This document shows positions 25,442-34,518 of a DNA stretch of 50,185 bases, one piece after another. The first letter of the stretch is position 1. Each line of letters begins with the position of its first letter. Source of the DNA: Bacillota bacterium (GTDB taxonomy: Bacteria; Bacillota; Clostridia; Oscillospirales; Acutalibacteraceae); the NCBI GenBank assembly GCA_023418995.1, contig JAEZYP010000011.1, positions 1-50,185 of the forward strand, read 5' to 3'. The translations under genes and the position numbers were made by a program. The notes under the pieces were generated by a model, which did not search any database, was not told the DNA's origin, and saw only the letters and a program-made list of their open reading frames with translations.

Positions 25442-26710
25442 TTGGGACTCGCGGTGCAAAAGGCAAAACAACAGGTAATCAATCTGGGAAAAAATTTGGA
25501 AGTGTTCTTTAAGTGGGTGTTATTGGCTTTACTGGTCGGTATTACGGTTGGCGGAATCGGAACCGCATTTTATTTTTGTATGCAATTCGCGACGGATTTT
25601 CGCACGCGCAATTTGTGGATAGAATGGCTTCTGCCCTTGAGCGGACTGCTCATTGTTTTTCTATACCGGCTTGCCGGGGTAAAAAAAGCAAAGGGAACCA
25701 ATCTGGTATTGCTGGCGGTTCGTTCGCCGGAGGAGGTTCCTCTGCGGATGACACCGCTGATCTTTGTTTCTACCGTGATCACGCATCTTTTCGGCGGCTC
25801 CGCCGGACGTGAAGGGGCGGCACTGCAAATAGGCGGGAGTTTGGGGTTCCAGCTTGGCAAGCTATTTCGGTTGGATGAAAAGGATTTACATATTATTACG
25901 ATGTGCGGAATGAGCGCAGCTTTTTCCGCGTTGTTCGGAACCCCGGTTGCCTCTGCGGTTTTCGCGATGGAGGTTGTCAGCGTGGGCATCATGTACTATG
26001 CCGCGCTGGTTCCCTGTGTGGTTGCCGCCCTTACCGGAGCGGCAGTGGCCCGGTTTTTCGGCGCGCAGGGCGCGGAGTTCACGATACAGGGCGGCATTCC
26101 CTCCCTTTCGGCACTCCCCATGCTGCAAACCGCCCTGCTTGCGGCTCTTTGCGCCGGAGTCAGCGTAATATTTTGCTACCTGCTTCATAATATAAACAGG
26201 CTGTACCGAAAACATCTTCCCAACCATTATCTGCGCGCGGCGGCAGGCGGCGCCGCCGTGGTGCTTCTGATGCTTCTCAGCGGCACACAGGATTACATGG
26301 GTGCGGGAATCAATGTAATTCAGTCCGCTATGAATGGGAGCGCGAAACCGGAAGCCTTCGTATTAAAAATGATTTTCACCGCAATAACGCTCGGCGCGGG
26401 CTTTAAGGGCGGCGAAATTGTTCCGAGCTTCTATATCGGTGCGGCATTTGGCTGCGTAACCGGCGGATTGATTGGTCTGAACCCCGCGTTTAGCGCGGCA
26501 GTCGGGCTTACAGCCGTGTTCTGCGGCGTGACCAACTGCCCCATGACCTCCTTGGTAATCAGCATCGAGCTGTTTGGGGCGCAGGGTGCGCTGTTCTACC
26601 TGCTCGCGGTTGCGGTAAGCTATATGCTCTCGGGGTACACCGGTCTTTACAGCAGGCAGAAAATCATGTACTCCAAATACAAATCCGAATTCATCGGCGA
26701 AAACGGATAA
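25442..26710 (+). CDS. CLC-family antiporter, fluoride-type
   Basis: About 422-residue CLC protein with roughly 10-12 hydrophobic helices. Motifs: GSAGREGAALQIGGSLG (the GREG motif with the gating Glu), GMSAAFSALFGTPVASAVFA, GAGFKGGEIVPSFYIGAAFG and GVTNCPMTSLVISIELFG. The FKGGE motif and the absence of GSGIP point to the CLC-F group, F-/H+ antiporters that relieve fluoride toxicity, rather than classical chloride channels. A TTG at 25442 with GGGGAT 6 bases upstream is the better start. The ATG at 25403 overlaps a TATAAT (25399-25404). No fluoride riboswitch is visible upstream. Confidence 0.85.
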   Translation: MGLAVQKAKQQVINLGKNLEVFFKWVLLALLVGITVGGIGTAFYFCMQFATDFRTRNLWIEWLLPLSGLLIVFLYRLAGVKKAKGTNLVLLAVRSPEEVPLRMTPLIFVSTVITHLFGGSAGREGAALQIGGSLGFQLGKLFRLDEKDLHIITMCGMSAAFSALFGTPVASAVFAMEVVSVGIMYYAALVPCVVAALTGAAVARFFGAQGAEFTIQGGIPSLSALPMLQTALLAALCAGVSVIFCYLLHNINRLYRKHLPNHYLRAAAGGAAVVLLMLLSGTQDYMGAGINVIQSAMNGSAKPEAFVLKMIFTAITLGAGFKGGEIVPSFYIGAAFGCVTGGLIGLNPAFSAAVGLTAVFCGVTNCPMTSLVISIELFGAQGALFYLLAVAVSYMLSGYTGLYSRQKIMYSKYKSEFIGENG

Positions 26711-26771
26711 GGGAAATAAATCAGGAGAGGCTGCGCCCCTCCTAACCTCCTGCCAACCTGCGGCAATACCC

Positions 26772-26870
26772 CGTCAATGAAAACTATGCAAACCATCGAC
26801 ATAGGCTTGTTTGATGGGGATACTAAGCTCCCCGCCCGACCTGAGGGCAAAGAAAGAAGTCTGATACATT
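26772..26870 (+). repeat. R2 repeat, internally deleted copy
   Basis: Shares the start (CGTCAATGAAAA), the TTGATGGGGATACT segment and the end (CCCGACCTGAGGGCAAAG) with the full copies, but lacks about 90 bp of the middle. The frame open in the other copies stays open across the deletion. Confidence 0.55.
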
Positions 26871-26944
26871 TACCCGCTTTAAGCAAGTACCAACCGCTGC
26901 CCTAAACATGCATCTCACTATCATCTACACAGGAATAAACCGCC

Positions 26945-27135
26945 CGTCAATGAAAACCACGCAAAAAATTGACACAGCCTTGGCTGATGGGGATACTGGG
27001 GGTGCAGGGGGATTTTATGGAACCCTCCCGTTGGGAGTTAAAAATCCCCCTGCGAGTCCTTTGCATCCTTTCGGACGATACCGAAAGGATGGGTCTGCCC
27101 GACCTGAGGGCAAAGCAAGAAGTCTAATGCATTTC
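26945..27135 (+). repeat. R2 repeat, copy 2
   Basis: About 190 bp. TTGACA (26969-26974), 17 bp, GATACT (26992-26997), then stems CAGGGGGATTTT/AAAAATCCCCCTG, CATCCTTTCGG/CCGAAAGGATG and GCCC/GGGC. Nearly the same sequence lies at 18829. Open frame from ATG 26950 (MKTTQKIDTALADGDTG). Confidence 0.6.
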
Positions 27136-27233
27136 AGCTAAGAGCAACCCTTGTTCAGCGAACATTTTTGCAATAGGAAATTCAAAATTACTTATCTTGA
27201 TATAAAAATATTGTCAAATATAAAAATAAAATC

Positions 27234-27262
27234 TTGCAATATAGAACCAAACGCGCTATAAT
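27234..27262 (+). promoter_or_regulatory. Promoter of ncRNA copy 2
   Basis: TTGCAA (27234-27239), 17 bp, TATAAT (27257-27262); same architecture as copy 1. Confidence 0.8.
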
Positions 27263-27268
27263 TCTGTT

Positions 27269-27493
27269 AGAGGCACAATAAAAAACACAAACGCAGAAGC
27301 AGGTGGTGGAACACCTGCCTCCTGCGATACGGAGACGAGACCTCCATACCACAACGGGAATCCCCGCACGTTTGCAAACATTATTATACTTCTTTCGTCA
27401 CATTTTGTACAGAGGGAAGTTTCAAGATTTTTGCGATCGCCAAAGGAACCCTGCGCTGTGTATGGAAAAAGAATTCCGTACATAGCGTTTTTT
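27269..27493 (+). ncRNA. Structured ncRNA family, copy 2 (about 225 nt)
   Basis: Same layout as copy 1: leader AGAGGCACAATAAAAAAC, closing stem CAAACG/CGTTTG, first hairpin GCAGGTG/CACCTGC (different from copy 1 but still fully paired), GGAG/CTCC, CGGG/CCCG, then stem ACTTCTTTC/GAGGGAAGT, and terminator stem CGCTGTGTA/TACATAGCG. The A-U pair at the sixth terminator position in copy 1 is U-A here, a compensatory change. Unpaired segments such as GATACGGAGACG, CCATACCACAACGGGAA and ATTTTGTACAGAGGG are nearly identical in the two copies, as expected for functional RNA. Confidence 0.75.
27454..27493 (+). terminator. Terminator of ncRNA copy 2
   Basis: CGCTGTGTATGGAA / TTCCGTACATAGCG followed by TTTTTT. 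Confidence 0.8.
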
Positions 27494-27620
27494 ATTGCTG
27501 CCCCCGAATAGAGCGGCGCGGGCAAAAATTCCATAAATCCCTATTTGAATTAATTTACGGCATATCCCTTCCCTCAACGACCGCCCGCGCAAGCTAATTC
27601 GTTATTATTCGGGGTGCAAT
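27494..27620. repeat. Long palindrome abutting ncRNA copy 2
   Basis: ATTGC-TG-CCCCGAATA...GCGCGGGC on the left pairs with GCCCGCGC...TATTCGGGG-TG-CAAT on the right. The loop is about 50 nt and AT-rich. Same position and ends as the element after copy 1. Confidence 0.6.
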
Positions 27621-27644
27621 AAGAAGAGATAAAGGTGATCGCGG

Positions 27645-27676
27645 AAAAAACCAGCGCCCCGTTTGGGGCGCTGGTT

Positions 27677-27678
<2 letters not shown>
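27645..27678 (-). terminator. asnB: asnB terminator
   Basis: On the minus strand AAAACCAGCGCCCC, loop AAAC, GGGGCGCTGGTTTT, then more Ts. It overlaps the asnB stop codon and probably also ends read-through from the ncRNA side. Confidence 0.8.
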
Positions 27679-29548
<1,870 letters not shown>

Positions 29549-29550
29549 GG

Positions 29551-30213
29551 TTATTCCTCCTCGCCGCGGTAAATCCGCAGAATATTCTGAGCGGCTTCGG
29601 AATCCACCGCCTTAAAGTCTCCGCCCTCTTGTGAAGCGCCGACACTCCTGACAATTTCGAGCGATCTATGATAAACATCTATTCTTGTTTCCTGACGTAC
29701 AGGCTCTTTTTCCCCTTTCAGGAAGAACGAAAACCCGATTTTCCCCGTCGCTTCCTCCGCGTAGCAGAAATAGCCCGATACCACGGCTTTCCCGTGCTTC
29801 CTTACCGCTACGTCGATCAGCGCGGTTTTAACCAGCTCTACCGCAAGGTCGTCGAGACCCGCTTCTAAAATCAAAATTTTTTCCTTTAAGCCGGTCAGCG
29901 CAGTGACGACCCGTTTGGTCAGCGTGTTGAATTGGGGGAATTTTTCACTGATATCAACCGACTGAAGCTCGCTGTCGTTACCGTTCGGCACCACATAAAC
30001 CATGAACCCACGACCCTTGTCATGGTAAAGGCAGGGGTAAACAAGCTGTGCTTCGTAGCCGCAGGCGGGACATTTCCAGTCAAACAGGGTTTCATTGACC
30101 ACCAGAGCCCTCAAATCCGGATTTTCATCCACGCCGATCCCCGGCCACATTTGCGTTTTCACAGCGGCTCCGCAGTGCGGACAGCTTACGTCTTTGTTGA
30201 TCTGCGTTGACAA
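29551..30213 (-). CDS. CpXC domain zinc protein
   Basis: 220-residue protein with the CpXC domain: SCPHCGAAVKTQMW near residue 11 and FDWKCPACGYEAQLVYPCLY near 45, two CxxC pairs likely to bind zinc. The following MVYVVPNG is typical of the family. The start is TTG with GGAGGAG 9 bases upstream. The operon partner is asnB; no functional link is established. Confidence 0.85.
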   Translation of the reverse strand: MSTQINKDVSCPHCGAAVKTQMWPGIGVDENPDLRALVVNETLFDWKCPACGYEAQLVYPCLYHDKGRGFMVYVVPNGNDSELQSVDISEKFPQFNTLTKRVVTALTGLKEKILILEAGLDDLAVELVKTALIDVAVRKHGKAVVSGYFCYAEEATGKIGFSFFLKGEKEPVRQETRIDVYHRSLEIVRSVGASQEGGDFKAVDSEAAQNILRIYRGEEE

Positions 30214-30392
30214 TTTCTGTCTCCTCCTTAGGCTTTGCGTATTTATTGATTATATCACAGCAACTGGAAAAAAGGAATACAATCCCCCATTTTCCTCCGC
30301 GTAGAAGAAAAGCGATATTAATTGCCCGCAAGCAAAATATGGGGTATAATTTGTTTATTGGCACTTATTAGTCGCAATAGGAGGAAAACCGT

Positions 30393-30944
30393 ATGCTGAT
30401 TTTTCTGCAAACCATACAGGAAGAGGAACGCACCAGGGTAGAGATGATTTATCGGGATTATTCGGGCACTATGCTACATACGGCGCAGTCTATTTTAAAG
30501 GATTCATACCTCGCAGAGGACGCGGTTTCTCGGGCTTTTTTATTAATTATAAATAATTTACAAAAAATTCATTTTTTAAACTGTAACAAAACAAGGGGTT
30601 TAGTTGTTATTATAGTGAGGAACATTTGTTACAACATGATAAAAAATGAAAAATCCAAGGCAACGGAGCCTCTGGAGGAATACGAAGATATTCCGGGCAA
30701 AACAGAAGAAATCCCTCTGGAGCACATCGTTACCGGCGAAAGCTATGAGTTTATCATGGACTGCCTGTCGGAGCTGCACAGCAATTATAAGGATATTCTG
30801 CGCTTGAAGCTGGTCTACGACTATTCAGACGAAGAAATCGCAAAAATTCTGGATGTTTCTCAGGATAATGTCAGAGTCCGGCTGCATCGCGCGCGAAAGG
30901 CGCTGACCGATCAGATGAAGAAAAGAGGCGAAGGAGATGAATAA
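30393..30944 (+). CDS. ECF-type RNA polymerase sigma factor
   Basis: 183-residue extracytoplasmic-function sigma factor. Region 2 lies at about residues 13-85 (YRDYSGTMLHTAQSILKDS, AEDAVSRAFLLIINNL, TRGLVVIIVRNICYN). Region 4 lies at about 125-178 (LPSELHS-like start, DILRLKLVYDYSDEEIAKIL, then VRVRLHRARKAL). The ATG follows AGGAGGAAAACC. The last 8 bases overlap the anti-sigma gene. A TATAAT at about 30348 may be a housekeeping promoter. It probably controls envelope- or peptide-stress genes of the adjoining island. Confidence 0.92.
   Translation: MLIFLQTIQEEERTRVEMIYRDYSGTMLHTAQSILKDSYLAEDAVSRAFLLIINNLQKIHFLNCNKTRGLVVIIVRNICYNMIKNEKSKATEPLEEYEDIPGKTEEIPLEHIVTGESYEFIMDCLSELHSNYKDILRLKLVYDYSDEEIAKILDVSQDNVRVRLHRARKALTDQMKKRGEGDE
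30582..30610 (+). promoter_or_regulatory. TGTAACAAAA...AGTTGTTAT motif, copy within sigma gene
   Basis: Shares TGTAACAAAA, a GGGG block and AGTTGTTAT, with equal spacing, with 31675-31703 upstream of the secreted protein. Because it codes for conserved region-2 residues here, resemblance may be chance. Confidence 0.25.
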
Positions 30945-31656
30945 AGACAAATTGAATCGTCAATTGTTTGAGACCATGCTGAAAGCGGCGTTGGAGGAGG
31001 ATTTTCAGCGGGAGTTGGATACACTCGCGCCGGAAGCCGACCTTAAAAAAGAATATCAACCTTCGTCGGAGCTGGTTCTAAAAATCCGGGAAGCCGCGAA
31101 AAAAGAGAAACGTCGCGGCCGGCAAAACAAAATTGTTCAGGCGGCAAAAAAGGCCGCCGTAGTCACCGCGATTTTGATTCCGGTTACGTTTGGCGGCCTT
31201 CTGAGTGTGGAAGCCTCCCGAACCGTCATCTTCAATTCAATTATGGAATGGAAAGCAGACCATGTGGATCTTTATTTTCAACCGGAATCTCAGATACCGG
31301 AGGACAAAGGGGACGTTTTGTATAAACCGACTTATCTCCCCGATGGGTTTCGTGAAAAAGAATCTGTAAAAGTCGGTGCAACACAAAGAATCACCTATGA
31401 AAATGACAGCAAAGAACCCATTATTTTTGATCAAACTTCTATAGTAAATGGAAAAAAATCCTTGGATACGGAGCATAAAGAACTAAAAGAAATTATCATA
31501 AACGGAAACAAAGCTTACTTTTTTACTTCTGACAAATTCGATAAAAGAAATCATATTATATGGCAGGATAATAATACAAGCTTCAATTTAAGCTCTACTA
31601 TTTGTCAAAAAGAATTGATCAAAATTATGCAAAGTGTCGAAATTGCAAAAAAATAA
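30937..31656 (+). CDS. Membrane anti-sigma factor, DUF4367-like
   Basis: 239-residue single-TM protein. A cytoplasmic region of about 65 residues (acidic then basic, EAAKKEKRRGRQNK) precedes the TM (about 70-88). The extracytoplasmic domain contains YKPTYLPDGFREKE near residue 130 and the ending YFFTSDKFDKRNHIIWQDNN, as in DUF4367 domains. Overlap with the ECF sigma gene and this topology make it the cognate anti-sigma. It would release sigma on an envelope signal. Confidence 0.85.
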   Translation: MNKDKLNRQLFETMLKAALEEDFQRELDTLAPEADLKKEYQPSSELVLKIREAAKKEKRRGRQNKIVQAAKKAAVVTAILIPVTFGGLLSVEASRTVIFNSIMEWKADHVDLYFQPESQIPEDKGDVLYKPTYLPDGFREKESVKVGATQRITYENDSKEPIIFDQTSIVNGKKSLDTEHKELKEIIINGNKAYFFTSDKFDKRNHIIWQDNNTSFNLSSTICQKELIKIMQSVEIAKK

Positions 31657-31674
31657 AAATATTTTGAAAAAAAG

Positions 31675-31703
31675 TGTAACAAAATGGGGGGGTAAGTTGT
31701 TAT
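31675..31703 (+). promoter_or_regulatory. Candidate ECF promoter before the secreted protein
   Basis: TGTAAC (31675-31680) resembles ECF -35 boxes carrying an AAC core; a GTTAT element follows after about 18 bp. It lies 66 bp before the secreted-protein gene, right after the anti-sigma gene. Confidence 0.4.
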
Positions 31704-31745
31704 ATATATAGAGCCCTAAATACAAAAGGAAGAAGGATGGTCATT

Positions 31746-32201
31746 ATGAAGAGAAAATTGATTTCCTTGGCAATGGCAGTAGTTCTAATGCTGACTGTAA
31801 ATGTTTCCGCGTTTGCGGCGCAAAAAGCAGGACAAGCTTTGGGCAAAGGAAGCACCCAATCAGCCACAGATTCCCCAATTCATTTGATGTACACCAACAC
31901 AGATTCCATTTGGGTAGATTTAAGTTTTAATGGCACGCGTGCAAATTGTGCAGCTATTGTGGATGGTAACCCAGGAACGACAAAAATTGTTGTCACCGCC
32001 TTATTGAAGAGGGTGAACAGCAACGGAACCACCACCGTAAAGTCCTGGACAAAAACAGCGTATGCCGAGTCCCTCTATTTTGAACAGAATTATTATGTAA
32101 CCAGTGGACATGATTATGATTTTGAATTGATTGCGAAAGTCTACAAGGGTAGTTCGGTTGAAACAGTAAGTCTCACCGACACCGAGTACTGCGCTGGTTA
32201 A
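31746..32201 (+). CDS. Secreted protein of unknown function
   Basis: 151-residue protein with a Sec signal peptide (MKRKLISLAMAVVLMLTVN, cut after SAFA near residue 25). The mature part of about 126 residues is rich in T, S, N, V and Y, strand-like, with only two Cys (near residues 75 and 149). ATG 31746 has AGGAAGAAGGA upstream. It directly follows the sigma/anti-sigma pair and a candidate ECF promoter, so it is the likely first target of that sigma factor. No family recognised. Confidence 0.8.
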   Translation: MKRKLISLAMAVVLMLTVNVSAFAAQKAGQALGKGSTQSATDSPIHLMYTNTDSIWVDLSFNGTRANCAAIVDGNPGTTKIVVTALLKRVNSNGTTTVKSWTKTAYAESLYFEQNYYVTSGHDYDFELIAKVYKGSSVETVSLTDTEYCAG

Positions 32202-32246
32202 CCTGCTTCCCTATTAAACTGCTTACAACTTTCATCTCTTCTTATT

Positions 32247-32278
32247 GCAAGCCGGTAGACATCAACCTGCCGGCTTGC
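32247..32278. repeat. Boundary palindrome, copy 1
   Basis: GCAAGCCGG, loop, CCGGCTTGC. No T-run on either strand, so not a plain terminator. Flanked by GCTTACAAC...TCTCTTCT, shared with copy 2. Confidence 0.7.
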
Positions 32279-32411
32279 ACCATAAAAAAAGAAGAACGAA
32301 TGCGATATTAACCCTGTTTTCTTCGGTATAAAATCATGCTTTATCGCCCGGCTTTCCCTTATTTATCGAGCCTACAGGCGATAGAAATAAAAATGGTAAA
32401 GGGGTATTTTT

Positions 32412-32582
32412 TTGAAAAGCTTTAGAAAACTAGCATGTCTTATTCTGGCAATTGCAATCTCTTTTGCAATCACGGTTCCGGCGTTTGCGTCACGTCATAA
32501 CGGTTTGAAACCGTCAATTTCTTATGAAATGTATCATGACCCGATTACGAATGAACTTGTTGTTTATAAGACATATGAATAA
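32412..32582 (+). CDS. Small secreted peptide (56 aa)
   Basis: TTG start with an AAAGGGG site; 56 codons. Signal peptide MKSFRKLACLILAIAISFA, cut after VPAFA at residue 26, leaving a 30-residue mature peptide with no Cys (starting SRHNGLKPSISYEM, ending VVYKTYE). A second locus at 37077 has a matching signal (SFSIAVPAFA) and nearly equal size once a frameshift is repaired. It lies between two boundary palindromes. Candidate bacteriocin-like or signalling peptide; the role is inferred from context only. Confidence 0.65.
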   Translation: MKSFRKLACLILAIAISFAITVPAFASRHNGLKPSISYEMYHDPITNELVVYKTYE

Positions 32583-32652
32583 TGATGGATACGCTACCAA
32601 TAACTTTCATAGATAAGCATTTAAACTTGCTTACAACATATCTCTTCTAATA

Positions 32653-32685
32653 GCAAGCCGGCAGCTCGTCAACCTGCCGGCTTGC
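32653..32685. repeat. Boundary palindrome, copy 2
   Basis: GCAAGCCGGCAG / CTGCCGGCTTGC with loop CTCGTCAAC. Followed by ACCATAGAAAATTGTTTTTT and further bases shared with copy 3 (36860). Confidence 0.8.
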
Positions 32686-32824
32686 ACCATAGAAAATTGT
32701 TTTTTGAGAAAACAGAAGGATTTACCAAAGACTGTTTTTTGAGAAATCGATTTTTGTTGAGAAAAGTAGAAATTTTCATTCGCATATGATGAAGCTGATG
32801 AATGAATTTACTGTCAGGTGTTAT

Positions 32825-33247
32825 ATGAAACATGCTTTTAAGCTAAGTCTTGAAGATTGGAATAAATTAATCAGAAAACTACTTTTGTATTATATCACTT
32901 TCTTTTTGATTGCAGTTTTTGCGGCGGATAATCCATCCTATTCCGCAGTGTTTTTTATAAAAGAAGCAGCCGCGACTCTTTTTATCGCTTTCATTTTAAT
33001 GTTATTTGATAGAGGAAGCATTCAACATAGCGCTAATTTCAGGTATCGTTTTATCAGACATAATTTCAGAGCGCTAACCTGTAAGGATTGGGTTATGCTG
33101 ACCATAAAATTTTTGGTATACTGGGGAATTTTCTTTATTCTGTTTGTTTTTGCGGCAAGTTCCCGCTCGTATTCCGCAACATTCTTATTAAAAGAAATGA
33201 TAGGCAGTCTCCTCGCCGTTTTCGTCATAATCATCTTTAGGGATTAA
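32825..33247 (+). CDS. Four-TM protein with internal duplication
   Basis: 140-residue membrane protein made of two homologous halves. The first runs from HAFKLSLEDWNKLIRKLLLY through NPSYSAVFFIKEAAATLF; the second from HNFRALTCKDWVMLTIKFLV through SRSYSATFLLKEMIGSLL. Each half has two TM segments. ATG 32825 begins at the first repeat unit (MKHAFKLS); an ATG at 32786 is the alternative. AT-rich. It precedes the lipoprotein and ABC genes and may act in immunity, but this is a guess. Confidence 0.7.
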   Translation: MKHAFKLSLEDWNKLIRKLLLYYITFFLIAVFAADNPSYSAVFFIKEAAATLFIAFILMLFDRGSIQHSANFRYRFIRHNFRALTCKDWVMLTIKFLVYWGIFFILFVFAASSRSYSATFLLKEMIGSLLAVFVIIIFRD

Positions 33248-33287
33248 ACCTTACTCCGTGATATTATTTCTCAAAATTAAAGATCAA

Positions 33288-33322
33288 GACTTACATGTGC
33301 AAACATATTGCACATGTAAGTC
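33288..33322. promoter_or_regulatory. Perfect 13-bp inverted repeat
   Basis: GACTTACATGTGC, 9-base loop, GCACATGTAAGTC. It sits 42 bp before the lipoprotein gene; operator or mRNA hairpin. No T-run follows. Confidence 0.5.
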
Positions 33323-33363
33323 AATCTTACTTAATATTAAGACAATTGATGAGGAATATGTGA

Positions 33364-34503
33364 ATGAAAAATTTATTTTTTATTGCTATAAATATTTTTA
33401 TTGTTGTGATCATTTTAACTGCTTGTAATAATGAAAGCTTTCAACAAAACGAAAATATGAATAGTCAAATCGTTAGTACATTATTATCAGACAGTAAAAT
33501 ACCTAAAACAATGAATAAAAAGCTTGGCGATAATCTCGTAGTGGACGCGGCAATAGATGGACCTGATATATTACCGAAAGCAGTAAGACAAATACCTGTA
33601 AAAATTAAAGCTTTAGAAAATAAACAAAGAATTATAAAGACGATATTTGGCGATGAATCTACGACGAAAAGCTCTTTAACGGGCGCAAAAGATCGTGAAG
33701 GAAACTCTACTGAAAGTGAACATCTTAGGTCCGTGAGCGGAAAAAGGCTTTTATGGTATGGTAACATGTTAACCTTTTCAACCGAACTCGGTTATGATAT
33801 TAATGAAGCGTTCATCCCTTCAGAAAACGATAATCAGTATCCAGCAAAAGATTTAGCTTTTATGAATCAGGAAGAAGTTAAAAAGGAAACAAGTAATTTT
33901 TTGAAGTTGCTCGGTGTAACAGTCGATAAAAATGTTCATGTGAACTCTTTAGATTATCAAACCATGGAGCAGATACAGTTAAAACAGTATAAAGAGTTGA
34001 AAGCTACTACAGATGGAATTCTTGCCAAAAAAATAAGGCCTTTGCGAAATTGGACAAAAGATGACGATTGCTATGCTTTGCAGTTTAAGCAGGTTTTTGA
34101 TGGCATCTCGATTTCCGATCAAACTTTTGGTGATTCTCGCGCTAAAACTGAAACCTACGGCCCCACGATTCATTTATATTACGGGAAACAAGGCTATATA
34201 TCCGGAGTCGTTGCACATATTTATCAAGAAACGGGGAGTCTCGGACAAATGAGACCTCCAATCGATCTTGATACCGCCTTAAATGTTTTGCAAAATAAAT
34301 TTGATGAGATTATAATGGGAAACCCAATTAAGATAACGAATATAGAGTTTTCTTATGTGCCCAAATTAGTAGCAGTAAATAAAGAAAGCTATATTCTCAA
34401 TCCTTGCTGGATATTCAAAATGTCTCAATATTCAGAAGATATTAAATCAAACGTCGAGACTAGAATTATAATAGATGCGCTTACCGGCAAAGAAGTAGAT
34501 TAG
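33364..34503 (+). CDS. Lipoprotein of the ABC cassette
   Basis: 379-residue lipoprotein. Type II signal ends in IILTAC (Cys near residue 21). The mature region has no motif I can name with certainty; late segments (ITNIEFSYVPKLVAV, then LNPCWIFKM) recall the YycH/YycI extracytoplasmic fold, where a strand ends in L-P-x-W. Start ATG 33364 has GAGGAA 8 bases upstream. AT-rich. 15 bp before the first permease gene, so co-transcribed with the ABC transporter; it may bind the peptide outside the cell. Confidence 0.75.
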   Translation: MKNLFFIAINIFIVVIILTACNNESFQQNENMNSQIVSTLLSDSKIPKTMNKKLGDNLVVDAAIDGPDILPKAVRQIPVKIKALENKQRIIKTIFGDESTTKSSLTGAKDREGNSTESEHLRSVSGKRLLWYGNMLTFSTELGYDINEAFIPSENDNQYPAKDLAFMNQEEVKKETSNFLKLLGVTVDKNVHVNSLDYQTMEQIQLKQYKELKATTDGILAKKIRPLRNWTKDDDCYALQFKQVFDGISISDQTFGDSRAKTETYGPTIHLYYGKQGYISGVVAHIYQETGSLGQMRPPIDLDTALNVLQNKFDEIIMGNPIKITNIEFSYVPKLVAVNKESYILNPCWIFKMSQYSEDIKSNVETRIIIDALTGKEVD

Positions 34504-34518
34504 AGGTTTTGTAAAGCT

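Noticed and set aside
32247..32278. Boundary palindromes as intrinsic terminators
   Set aside because: Stems are strong but no T-run follows on either strand, and copies 2-4 stand well away from gene ends.
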